Origin: Chondrus crispus
Taxonomy: Eukaryota; Rhodophyta; Florideophyceae; Gigartinales; Gigartinaceae
Assembly (NCBI RefSeq): GCF_000350225.1
Contig: NW_005179111.1
Location: 456,899-520,898 of the forward strand
Length of the DNA stretch: 64,000 nt
Reading direction: 5' to 3'
Positions within the stretch are counted from its first letter, which is position 1; the number at the start of each line of letters is the position of its first letter. Of the stretch, positions 31,963 to 43,198 are shown one piece after another. Under the pieces are notes generated by a model. That model was not told the DNA's origin. It did not search any database and saw only the letters and a list, made by a program, of their open reading frames with translations. The position numbers and the translations under genes are program-made.

Positions 31963-34900
31963 TTGAAGTTCATTTGCACTAAAATGGAAGATCAAGGAGG
32001 AGGAGGATCCATCAGAATCGACAAACTGACAGACTCCAACTTCTACGTGTGGAAGCAGAAAATACAACTTCTGCTTGCTCTACGTGATGTTGACCAATAC
32101 ATCGTTGAGGGAAGAGTTCCAAGTGAGGAACGCGCGGAAGAGCGTAAGAAGTGGATCAGAGGTGACAGTAAAGCTAAAGCACTGATTGGTCTCTCCCTAT
32201 CAGATGAGCATCTTGAGCATGTACGTGGTGTTGATACTGCTCATGAGATGTGGGAAGCTATTGTCAACGTGTTTGAGAGGCACACTTTGCTGAACAAACT
32301 AGCTGCACGTCGTGAGTTCTACACTGTGAAGATGCTTTCCGGTGAAAAGGTGCTTGCATACATCAATCGTGTCAAGCAGCTGGCAGCCATCCTCAAGTCA
32401 ATGAGCGTAAACATCGATGACAAGGAGATGGCCATGGCAGTGCTCAACGGTCTGCCTGCCCGTTTCGAGGCTCTCATCGTTGCACTTGATGCTCTCGGTA
32501 ATGAGGAAAAGATATTCAGTTTGGACTTTGTGAAAAGTCGTCTGCTGCAGGAAGAGCAACGAGCAAACATGAAGTCTAGCTCCTCACAGACATCGGCTCT
32601 GGTTAATCGTGCCCCGAACAATCGGGACATAAACGATTACAAATGCACGAACTGCAGTCATACAGGCCATACGGCAAGCCGCTGCTGGGGAAAGGATTTG
32701 AATGGGCGTCGCCCGGCTCCTCCTAGCGGATATAAACCGCGTATGTCTCCGCGGAAACAATCTGCATTTGTCACACAGAAACCTGATCCCGACATGGTTG
32801 TAAACAGCGTCGACTTCACATGTCTGATGTCGAAAGCTTCGCACACGAACGATATGGAGATGGTGCCTTCGTGGCTCGTAGATTCAGCTTGTACAGCTCA
32901 TATTACATATGACCGATCTCTGTTTGCAACGTATGAGCCACTTGAATCCGCCTCTGTTCAGATGGGAACCAAGGCTAGTGCAAAGGTTGCCGGCCGTGGT
33001 GACGTTCACTTGAAGTTAAATGTGAATGGCCGCATCGAACCGTGCAAGTTGACGGATGTATTGCACGTTCCGGACTTTGCGTTCTCTCTGCTCTCTGTCA
33101 GTCGAATGACTGAACTTGGACTAAAAGTTGGGTTCGAAAATGGAAAATGCATGATCAGACGAGGCTCAACTGTAGTGGCGACTACGACATTGGTTGGAGA
33201 ACTTTACGTTCTCGACATCGTCAGTGACATCGGATCTGCACATGCTGCCACCCTGCAAACGTGGCATGAGCGCTTTGCACATGTGCATTCTCAAGGTATT
33301 GCTTCGATGATTCGTGACAATGTGGTAAGTGGAGTCAAACTACTTGGTAATGAGGCTAACAAAATCAACAATACTGACAATGATTGCATCTCTGAAAAAT
33401 GTTCTGCGTGCGTCTACGGCAAAGCCACTCGATCTGTGATCCCAAAAGAGCGGTCCTCGAGGCGGGCATACTTCTGTCTAGACTTAGTTCACTCTGATGT
33501 GGCCCCTTAGAGGTGCAGTCCATTGGTGGTGCCAAGTATATCATTACCTTCATAGATGATCACTCAAACTGGTCAGTAGTGTACCCTATGCACCATAAAT
33601 CAGAAGCATTTGAACGATACAAAATGTTTGCACAACTTGCTCAGACTCACACTGGTCGCAAGATCAAAGTGCTTCGCACGGATCGAGGTGGTGAGTATCT
33701 GTCCACGGAGTTTAAGTCTTTTCTGATTGCAAATGGTACTCAGCATCAAATGACGACCGCGTACACACCGGAGCAAAATGGAGTCGCCGAACGACTGAAC
33801 AGAACTTTGGTAAGCTTGGTGCGCTCCATGCTAGCGCACAAGAAAGTTACAAAGGGGTTCTGGGCAGAAGCACTTGCCAATGCAGTGTACGTACGAAATC
33901 GAGTCACGTCACGTGCCATTCCCCCCAAGATGACCCCATACCACTTATGGATGAAATCTGTGCCAAATGTTGGTCATTTGCGTGTTTTCGGTTCAAAGTG
34001 TTGGTATACATTACCAAAACACAACATCCAGAAACTTGACGCCCGTGCAAAGGAGGCAATGTTTCTGGGGTATGCTGAAAATACGAAAGCTTACAAGTTG
34101 TGGGATGGTGATTTGCACAAAGTGATCGTATCCAGAGATGTTACTTTTGACGAGTCCACGGGAGGCAAATCTGGTGAACCGATGGACACAAACGACGAGG
34201 CTACAACTGATGATGACACAATCAACTTGAGCATCGATGAGGAAGTTGCAGAAAATGATGCAGTGGCATCAGAAGCATCATCGCCGGATGAACAACAACA
34301 CTCTGATGAATCCTCCAACTCCTCCCCAACTTCAGGGGAGGACGAAACCACCGAAACAGTTGAGCAACACGTAGTTGAGGAAGAAACGATTGATCCGCCA
34401 ACTAATCTCCGTCGGTCCACTCGCGTTCGCAAAACGCCTGGGGCGTGGTGGGCAGCAGCTTTGGTGACTGCTGGACTCCTTAGCCACGCCCATGTGATAA
34501 CGGAAATTCCAAACTCGTACAAGGAAGCTATGGATTCTCCAAAAGCTCGCTTCTGGCAGAAGGGCATCGACAAAGAACTTGCTTCACAACACAAAAACAA
34601 AACATGGACACTTGTTCCAAGATCTCAAGCATCAAACGTCCTGACGTCCAGGTGGGTTTTCGGAGTGAAGCAACTTCCTGACGAGTCCGGAAAATTGGTC
34701 GAAACTGCAAAGGGACGTCTTGTGGCACGAGGCTTTCAACAAGTAGAAGGCATCGATTACACTGAAACGTTCGCCCCTGTCATCAAGTTCACAACTATCC
34801 GTCTGCTGCTGGCACTGGTTGCGCACTTTGACCTTGAGCTGCATCAGATGGACGTGGTGACTGCCTTCCTCAACGGTGAACTTCACGAAGAAATCTACAT

Positions 34901-36098
34901 GGAGCAACCTGAAGGATGCATCGACAAAGTCAAACCTGATTCGGTGTGTAAACTTTTGAAAGCAATCTATGGTCTTAAGCAAGCCCATCGCCAATGGCAT
35001 AGTAAGATCGATGAGTTTCTGATCACTGAACTTGGTTTCAACACTACACGCAGCGACCCATGTCTTTACATTCGACGTCAAGGCAATGTCATCATGATTA
35101 TCGCGTTGTACGTGGACGATCTGCTGCTAGCTGGAAGTGACTTGGAGGCCATATTATGGATGAAAAATGAACTCAACAAACGATTCAATATGAAAGACCT
35201 TGGCGAGGCGAAGACATGTATTGGTCTAGAAATCGACCGTATACGTTCTAAACACGTCCTGACCGTCACACAGTCGAAGTATGCCCAAGCAGTACTGAAA
35301 CGGTTCAAAATGTCGGCATGCAATCCTTGCCTTACTCCGATGGAACAGTCTCGATATGTCACAATGCAAGTGGCCGAAACTGGCACTGATGACAACCCAT
35401 GCTTTGAACCATATCGTCAGGCCATTGGATGTCTAATGTTCCTAATGGTCGGGACCCGCCCCGATATTGCGTTTGCCATTGGAAAGTTATCTCAACACTG
35501 TGCCGACCCTCACGAGTCGCACTGGACAGGTGTGAAACGTGTTTTGAGATACTTGCGTGGGTCCCAGCATCTTGGAATAGTGTTTGGTAAAGATGATCTT
35601 GGTACGGAACTTCATGGGTATAGCGACGCAGATTGGGGTGGATGCCTTGAATCACGGAAATCAACGAGTGGGTACGTGTTCAAGCTTTGCGATGGGCCTA
35701 TCAGTTGGGCTTCCCGGAAACAAACAGTAGTTGCAAAGTCTACTTGTGAGGCAGAATACATCGCACTCAGTGAGGCATGCAAAGAGGCTGCGTGGCTTCG
35801 ACGCTTCCATGCCGATGTACTTGGTGCGAATTCGGATACAACAATTCGCGTTGGATGTGACAACGCTGGTACGATTGCGTTTGCTCAGAACGAATCTACA
35901 AATCGTCGCAACAAGCACATTGATATTACGTATCATTTTGTTCGAGATGCGGTGCAGCGAAAACTGGTCACATTGTACCATTGTCCGACAACACAAATGC
36001 CAGCCGATATGCTGACCAAACCACTTGGTCGCGTGCTGTTTGCAAAGTTCGTGGGTATGGTTGGGCTTTCCGAGTGCAAAGCTGCCCAAAGCATGTGA
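31963..36098 (+). pseudogene. Gag-Pol coding region of B3
   Basis: Gag starts at 31963 or at 31984 (MEDQGGGGSIRIDKLT), with UBN2-like Gag sequence (IQLLLALRDVDQYI). CCHC knuckle CTNCSHTGHTASRC near 32645, protease WLVDSACTAHIT near 32871, and GAG-pre-integrase WHERFAHVHS near 33262. Integrase DDE core about 33480-33800 (FIDDHSNW, LRTDRGGEY, PEQNGVAE). RT from about 34720 with YVDDLLLAG near 35107, and RNase H from SDADWGGC near 35626. It ends DMLTKPLGR and a short tail. An acidic Ser/Thr/Glu-rich linker separates integrase and RT (about 34170-34400). Broken, about one break. Confidence 0.93.
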
Positions 36099-36109
36099 TC
36101 GAGGGGAGG

Positions 36110-37360
36110 TATTGAAAATGTGCGACCACATGCTGTTATCTGGAAAGTGCAAAATCGAGCGACACGTGTACATGACTCGACAGTTCGGAACCTCAGCCCA
36201 TATCACGACATGACACGTGTAACGTCTCAGATTTTGGGGTTCTGGGGACGAAAGTGGACTTTTGGAGGGTCATGCAAATTTGCATAAATGCCGAAAATTT
36301 TCATTTGGCCCGAACCGTTATAGGGCTACACAGGCAGTACTGCAAATCTATTGGGTGTCGGTTCGAATGCTGCAATTCTATTAGTCTGTTATTGTCCACT
36401 TATATGCAGTCATGCTGGTGATATATCTTGAATGATCTGTATATGTTTTAATTACATCATTTCGGGGGTTTCAAGTTGTTCACCATGGTTGTAATGGGTA
36501 ATTACGTGTGGCCTTGGCGCTGGACACTTGTGTGCTGTGTACACATGTACACATCGCCAGGTTGCTGCGTGTACGTACACTTGTACACGTCGTCTACATA
36601 CGGCCCGCCGCGTGTCCGAGCACAGTACATGTGAATTAAAAGTACAACAAGTATTTCTCGCAGGAGACATGTACTTACGGGAGTACTCAGTGGACGCGTC
36701 ACGCTGTATACGACCTTTGCATCAGCATGCCCCGTTGTACTACACTCTAGTCAGCATGCGACGTTGTACTGTGCTCTCGTTATGGTGCGCCGTTGGATGC
36801 AAGTTGATGACAGTACTCGTGTGATTCACATCGGATATCACGTGAGATGTGTAGAAAGTCTGGATGCACATTGTTGCTACCCGTCATAGTTGTCTGGCAG
36901 TGTGTACCGAAATTAGTAAGGTACGAAACAAGGGCATGTATGGGGACTGAGATATGACAGGACTTTGCGTTGTTGGAAATAGAGAGATGCCAAGTTGTTC
37001 ATTGCGCAAGAATATATTCTGTCATGTCTGGATGCAGATTAGTAAGGTGTGAAACGATTGCATGCATAGGGCCATGGTTTACAGTCACTCGAAATGTGTA
37101 GAAACTGTTGTGCACTGATAGTCAATAGTCAATTCGTAAGGTGGAAATAGAACAGTGTGGACGGGCCAGAAGAGGACCGCGCTTGGTCGCGCATATGGTG
37201 AGTACGGTTTACCAGGTGTCAAAGTAATGGGATAGTGTAACACTCAAAGTGTATAAGTATCGCCGAAAGACGGCTCCAAGAAAACCTCGGTACCAACTCC
37301 TTCACTCACACACATCAACCTGCCCTCCTTCTTTCCCTTGCCCCTCCGAACCTACCATTA
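36110..37360 (+). repeat. 3' LTR of B3 (family B, type 2)
   Basis: Follows the GATCGAGGGGAGG purine tract (about 36097-36109). It is type 2 throughout, unlike the 5' LTR. It ends CCTACCATTA against gypsy LTR sequence. Confidence 0.92.
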
Positions 37361-37467
37361 AAAACTGTGCAGTTATTCACACGTGTGTCCCGCAACCCGG
37401 ACTACTTTTCATATCCAAATATTTTCCTTTCTTTTCACCCCCCTTTTCAGGTGCGTAGTGCACTACA
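37361..37467 (-). repeat. Truncated gypsy LTR
   Basis: About 107 bp equal to the plus-strand right end of the G1/G2 LTRs, from AAAACTGTGCAGTTATTCAC to TGCACTACA. The rest of the LTR is missing at the B3 joint. No polypurine tract like that of G2 lies beside it. It may be the remains of the G1 3' LTR or of a separate gypsy LTR. Confidence 0.8.
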
Positions 37468-39556
37468 GCGGCGTGTGTCGTCAAGTTAAATTGACGGTTA
37501 TGGTGTTGAGGTGGGTGTGAACCCATCCATTTTTTTACGACACAGGTTTCGTGGACAACATCCCGTTACGGAGGTCGATTTACATGCTCCCACCGCCGGT
37601 AGAATCGTCAGTCGATTCAGCGATGCTATTTGGTGAAAGGCCGGCGAATGTGTACAGTGTTCAGCTGTTCTCACCGTAGCGAGGTGTTCCCCTCGTTTCA
37701 GACCCCCCGTTCATTACGTAGATTTGTGCGTGTGTCCGCGCTTCAATGGAGGCCTTCCTCACGAGTTCGATTTCGTCGATCGCCTTGCATCGTCGCCCGC
37801 GACGGGGTCCGCTCTCTCTTTTCAATTCTTCTTTCTCGATGCGATCTCCCATTCCCTTCGGTACTGCCCGACGCTTGTCGACGCGACCGGCAGTAACTCT
37901 TTCCTTTACCCGTGGCAACGGTGAGCACCCGGGTGAGTCTTGATCTATCTTCTTGCCCCTTTTTGGGCGGTTTGCAGACGTTCCCTAGTAGGATCTCGTC
38001 CTTGTAATCTATAACAAAAAATAAAAAACGTGATAAGGAGGGGACGGTGGTTGTGTCAATAGCGTGGGGTCCGCACTTACCGGTTAGCCGTTTTGTTTTC
38101 GCGAATCAGGGTTCACCTCAAAAAGAGACTCTCCTTGCCCTTTTTCCTTCCTGGCGGCCTTTCTCCTGGTCGTGGTTCGACGGTCGCGCGGGCGACGTCC
38201 TGGGCATTGCAAACCGGGGTCGCCTGTGGGGGTTTCCGTCAGCGTTCGGGGTGTTCACGAACAACCATCCTCAGTCGTAATTTGGGGCATTTGGGAAAGT
38301 GAGAGGGGGGGTTGGTTCTCTAGCTTCCTACTCTTGCGATTTCCGTGGTCGCCAGATCGGCGCTTGGGGTCTGATGATGACCACGTGCTACGTGTGCATT
38401 CCCCAACGACGGCGGCTGCTTTCCTTAATTTTTCTTTTTAAAATATTCTCACGGCCGCTTCACACGTGTGTCTCCGTGCAGTTGTCTGCCGGTGGTTTTC
38501 GTTTCTAAGTCAATAGAATGACTCGTCCCTCGTTGTGTTGGCTGCACACAACGTTCTCGTGCGACTACCTCCGCCGCCGGCATATCGTGTCGTCACTTCC
38601 AGCGTGCTTCCGACCCCCTGGTCGTCTTCTGATCCCATCTGTGCTCCTCTTTGAATCCTGAGATACCTCCTCTTGTTTCGTGCTCCTTTCGTACAACCTC
38701 CCTCACGTCCTTTCGAATTGTACTGTACGTGTATACGCGAAGTCGTCAGCCTGCGTTCCGCGTAGCAAAAGTTGCACTTCCCGCGACGCGTTCCCACGTC
38801 CCTGATATCCACCGCCAGTCTATGCCAATTTTCCGCCTCTTTTTCTTACATCCTATCATCACTCGGGGGTTATCCTCAAACACGCAACTCCTCCAGCGCC
38901 CCTTTTTGTCCTCACCTCTAAATTGATTCCAACGACCCCACGTAGTGCGACTCCGTTACGCAATTCTTCTCCAACTACAAATCCCTCGTTCCCGAAGAAT
39001 TTCCAACGTCTTTCTTCTGTCGACCAGAGATCTTCTTCCTCTCCCACACACCAGCGGTGTTCACATAGGCTTTCGTAGGTAGCGCTAGAAGCGCTTCTCG
39101 GCCGACGTCGTTGAATACAATACTGTACCAAGCCTCGCTGTTCAGCTCCACCAAGACAATGTCTTCAATCCTTCCTTGCGTCTGCGTGTTTTGCTTCCCG
39201 GCCGCGGTACCCATGTGGTCGCAACAGAATCGAGCGTAGTAGCGACACATGTCTCTCTGGGCTTCCTTCACGTGATTCGTTCTCCTCTTCCTCAACTCGA
39301 GATACAGCTTGTAGTCTTAATCACGATCGGCGGTTCGCAGTCCCTTGTCGCCCTTGGGCGCCTGTCGTGTTCTCCTGAAATTACACACGCTCGTTCCGGA
39401 ATGGCCGACCTAGGTGCGTCTCGGGAAGGGAAAACAAACATAAAAGAAACTAAAAAAACAAAAACGAGACAGAATAGTTAAGAAGGTAAACACATAGGAA
39501 ACTGGTTGCGGCTCGCGTTTTCTTTTCGCTTTCCATCATCACATTGCGTATGGAGC
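37468..39556. other. Unassigned 2.1 kb between gypsy LTR remnant and G1 pol
   Basis: No retroelement motif was found here. It has an imperfect hairpin near the start (CGTCAA and TTGACG around 37480-37495) and pyrimidine-rich stretches on the plus strand. One minus-strand coding-like frame (38975-39316) is listed separately. It may be the non-coding tail of G1 or trapped host DNA. By eye it does not resemble the longer tail of G2. Confidence 0.5.
38975..39316 (-). CDS. Unrecognised coding-like frame (partial)
   Basis: An open minus-strand frame of about 113 codons has protein-like composition. It begins DYKLYLELRKRRTNHV after a stop, then RDMCRYYARFCC, then an alternating hydrophobic stretch (IEDIVLVELNSEAWYSIVF), ending basic (RKKISGRQKKDVG). 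No start codon is obvious at its beginning, and an AG just before it could be a splice acceptor. I do not recognise the family. It lies downstream of G1 pol in the same orientation, so it could be an element tail gene, a host exon, or chance. Confidence 0.3.
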   Translation of the reverse strand, partial: DYKLYLELRKRRTNHVKEAQRDMCRYYARFCCDHMGTAAGKQNTQTQGRIEDIVLVELNSEAWYSIVFNDVGREALLALPTKAYVNTAGVWERKKISGRQKKDVGNSSGTRDL

Positions 39557-42102
39557 TCATCCTGGTCTCGCGCGTGCGACTTGCGGCGGGAGGGGCAGTT
39601 TCTTCCGTCGGAAATACGTGACGGCCGCGCTGCGGGGCAATTGCTCGATGGGTTCCCACGTTGCGTCCTTGAGGGTATACCCATACCATCTCACTTTGAG
39701 AATTAATTTCTCCCCGTCGTAGCCGTGGTCCACGATCTTGTCGATCACATACTCCTGACTCCCGGCTCCTTCTTCCTGCGTGTCCAACTGTCCGTCCCCC
39801 TTCCGAAGAGTCAGTGACTCCTCCTCACCCTGTCCTTCCGAACCTCCCATCTCTTGTTGACCGGGCGAGGTCCCCGTAGCTTCCTGATTTATCAACGGTC
39901 CGTCATCCATCCTATCTTTCGCTTGCGCGGCGGGTCCTTCTCGTTTTCCTCCTGTGTTGAGAAATTGTGGCGCTTGTCGTAGCCCGACTATCGGCGTGTA
40001 GTCCATGGGACTAAGGTCTAATTCGACTCTATCTTGCGACACGCGCTCTTCCTGGTGGCCGATGGAAATGACGACCGTATTCTCAGTTGACTCCTTCACT
40101 TGATATGGGCCCGTAGCCACTTGTGCCAACTTATGTTTCGACTCAGTAGCCGTGCTTTGCTCTTTCCGAAGGAATACGTATGATCCTGAAGGGATGTCAT
40201 ACTTCGACTGGCGGAGCCTTGCGTCGAAATTTCGCTTGTAGCGCGCTTGTTCTTTCCGCAAGCTCTTACTAGCGTCTTTCATCAGGCTTTCCAACCACGA
40301 CTGCCATTTCAGGTAGTATGCTCGATTCGAGTAAATCCTTCCAAACTTGGCTGTGCTTGTAACGCAATTCTTCTCGGCGCCCGAGCAAACACCACCTCGA
40401 AGGGCGCGATGTTCGTAGTATTGGAAGGTCAGCGGGGCAAAGGGAAAATCGAAGGACGGTTGATGAGGTGAAGTTGAAGGATTGGGTACCGATTTACTTC
40501 GAGTCGCCAACTTCTGGCACTACTTATACACTTCTGCAATCTTCTAGAACTCTACTACCAAACACTACGACACACATACTACAAATGTATTGGCTCTAAC
40601 ACATGTGCCCGTGTTGCTACTCAGCCAAACTGGCGATGGCCCAACCAACATAACAGAAAACCGCCTTACGAATTAGCACTGTCATGACGGAGAAATTAGT
40701 AAGGCAGTACAACAAAGCACAGCAAAGCACAAATTCCCTTACTATTCCAAATCCAGCGTGGCACAAATTCGTAAGGCACGTTTACAGCTCACACGTTGCC
40801 TTACGAATTCAAATCAATCCTGCAAGGACTGTTTACACCGCACACGTTGCCTTATGAATCTGAATCTCTCGTGAGGTCCTGTCCACTGTCAATTACAACA
40901 GTGCACATTTTGCCTTACGAATTCAAAACTCGCGCAACGATATCTTTGTGTCCTGCTGTACCCGTGCTGCACTCCATGGACGCTGTAAACCTTTGGCACG
41001 TGCCAGGCACCCGCCACCAAGGTTCTACACTTTCTCCGTAAGAGTGCAGGCGTACTGTACGGGTCCGACAGTGTAATGAGGACATGTGTCCATGTCATAC
41101 ACGTGTCAGGCGGAGAAAATGAAACATGCTCAGATTGTACTGTACAGTGCAACCGTCTACATATTTCACACGTGTACACGTTGAAAACCAAACTTGCTCC
41201 TGAAGTACTGTAGAGTGCAACCGTGTACAGAAATCACACGTGTACACGTTGAAAATCAAACTTGCTCAGCTCGTCACGCGGAGTGTTTTCGATTTTACAC
41301 GTGTCAAACCTGTCGTCGTGTGTCATGCATATCAGCATGTAGTCGTAGAATTACAACACGTAGTGCGATGAACTTGCGTGTTGTATGCGAACGTCACAGC
41401 GTCGCTAAACAGGTCCCAGTCCTTGGGATGCTCTTCAACATATTTTTGCAACGCGGAAGTCAGCGTGCGGTTAAACCTCTCAACTTGGCCGTTGGCTTGC
41501 GGGTGGTACGTGGTCGTGAACACATTGCGTATGCCGAGAATTCGACAGACGTTCTGAAAGAACCGGGCCGTGAACTGTGTTCCATTGTCGGACAGCAGCT
41601 TGACCGGCGGTCCGTACACGAATACCCAATGGTGAACGAAGGCTTGAGTATCGGTCGCTGATCACGAGAACATACCGATTTCCTCGTTTAGTTGTAATTA
41701 GCTCGCCGAGGATGTCGATGGCGACAAACTCCAGCGGAGCTTTGGGCGGGAACAGCTTCATTTCCTTCGTGTTTCTTCTTAACTTCACTCTCTCCCGCGC
41801 ACATGCGGCGCAATTCTTCGCGACTGCATAGCAGTCTAGGGCCATCGTAGGCCAATAAAAATATCTTCTCAAAGTCTTGTAAAGTTTCCTGCCTCCCGGG
41901 TGGCCTGCCAATTTTGCGTAGTGGCCCAACCCTAGGACGCGGTCGCTTAACGATTGTGGTATCACCACTTGTACAAACTCCGCCGCGGTACGGCATAGAG
42001 TTCCTTCGAGTTCTTCTGTCTCCGTGCTGAACGTTCTCACCTTTCCGGCGTCCATTTCTTCCTTGATGCGGTTGCAGAAGTGGTCGACGACTTGCTCCCG
42101 AA
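39557..42102 (-). pseudogene. G1 pol, 3' part: integrase and chromodomain (split by solo LTR)
   Basis: In element order from the right: a segment before integrase, the HHCC-type zinc region (LGHYAKLAGHPGGRKLYK ... NCAAC) near 41900, the integrase core (FVAIDILGELITTKRGNRY, LLSDNGTQFTARFF, TYHPQANGQVERFNR), then after the solo LTR the integrase C-terminal region (LKWQSWLESLMK, KRNFDARL). The C-terminal chromodomain follows near 39740-39600 (EYVIDKIVDHGYDGEK, then LKVRWYGYTLKDATWEP). The chromodomain marks a chromovirus-type Ty3 integrase, which in this family targets histone marks. Broken and split. Confidence 0.88.
40419..41358 (-). repeat. Solo LTR of copia family A (A3)
   Basis: 940 bp, nearly identical to the A1 and A2 LTRs, in reverse orientation. 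It is flanked by perfect 5-bp duplications CGTAG (40414-40418 and 41359-41363). The empty site is seen in G2 near 49346-49352 (TTCGTAGTTCGATGAAC). No internal element sequence is present, so it is a solo LTR left by LTR-LTR recombination. Confidence 0.95.
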
Positions 42103-42107
42103 TGAGC

Positions 42108-43157
42108 TGTAGTGCAATGCGCCTGTCGGGCAGAGACCGCGGTCTGATGGTCCAGCAAAAACAACAACAGCAACAAAAAGAAGAACTGCCGACGGCACAG
42201 CGCTACGGAGTGTCCGACTCTCCCTTCTCCGTTTAAACGAGCTTGCGACTCGTAGTAGCTCGGATCCCTGATGGGGGGGGCACGGAGAAATAGCCCGGCC
42301 CAGGATCGGTGTGGTAGAGACTTGCGAAGAGATCTGCTCGACGAGTGTGGAGTGGGGCGCGTACGTAGGTACCCCCGTTCCACTGGGTTGTAAGGCCAAT
42401 GCTCGTTGAGCTTCTTCGACACCTTTTAACGCGACAAGGCCTTCGACGGGGGCGCCGCAACGCAGCCCGACGGGATGAAATGAAAGTAGCAGCGCTACGT
42501 CAACCGTGCCGCCCGATGGCTCGAAACACCTACACCGGTTCGGTCGCAACCGACACCGATGGTACCAACACTGGCTCGTAATACGACGGAGCCCTTCGAG
42601 GGAGACGTCGTTGCAACGGTCTCCGTCGGAAAATGGGTCACAGTAGCAGCGCTACGTCAACTGTGTCGCCCGATGGCTCGAAACACCTACACCGGTTCGG
42701 TCGCAACCGAGGCCGATGGCACCAACACAAGATAAGGGAAAAATAGGTAGAATTAGAGATAGAAAAGGATAGGGAAATAAAGGAAAGAGAAAAGCGAACC
42801 CCGAGCAATAGAGGATGCCGTAGGCTTAGGTAAAAGGGAGCGTCTTGATAGAGACGGACTGCGACCAAGGCGACATTCAACTCCGGCAACTCGGGTTGGT
42901 TTATTGACTTGTTCGGTCAAAGGGCTAAGTTATATAGAGCCCCGCCGGGGCGAGTACAGTAGCTCCCGGCTCTAGATTCTAGATCTAATCTAGTGTCAGC
43001 AAAATTAATGCCAAATAATTAACTAAATAAAATAAAATAATTAAAAATTAAAACTGTGCAATTATTCACACGTGTGTCCGCCAAACCCGGACTACTTTTC
43101 ATATCCAAATGTTTTCCTTTCTTTTCACCCCCCTTTTCAGGTGCGTATTGCACTACA
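42108..43157 (-). repeat. 3' LTR of G2 (1050 bp)
   Basis: The ends form an 11-bp perfect inverted repeat (TGTAGTGCAAT and ATTGCACTACA). The outer side borders TGAGC. It contains a TATATAA box on the minus strand and a CACACGTGTG box. Confidence 0.94.
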
Positions 43158-43170
43158 TATCCCCCTTCTG
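43158..43170 (-). other. Polypurine tract of G2
   Basis: On the minus strand CAGAAGGGGGATA immediately precedes the 3' LTR. It is the expected plus-strand primer. Confidence 0.75.
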
Positions 43171-43198
43171 AGCGCTCTCGCGCAGCGGCTTCACTCCT

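Larger units (their letters stand above)
29512..37360 (+). mobile_element. Copia LTR retrotransposon B3
   Basis: A 7.8-kb plus-strand B-family element: 5' LTR 29512-30762, PBS 30763-30776, leader with zinc-finger ORF, gag-pol 31963-36098, polypurine tract, 3' LTR 36110-37360. The left flank is A2 and the right flank is a gypsy LTR, with no matching 5-bp duplication (TACTG versus AAAAC). The 5' LTR is a mosaic of type 2 and type 1. Both facts point to recombination after integration. The coding region is broken, about one break. Confidence 0.92.

Noticed and set aside
37630-37943. Several overlapping short frames on both strands after the gypsy LTR remnant
   Set aside because: No frame has consistent protein-like composition or a recognisable motif, and all phases are equally open.
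41194-41661. 155-codon plus-strand frame crossing the solo LTR border
   Set aside because: Crosses an element junction and is antisense to gypsy integrase; a shadow frame.
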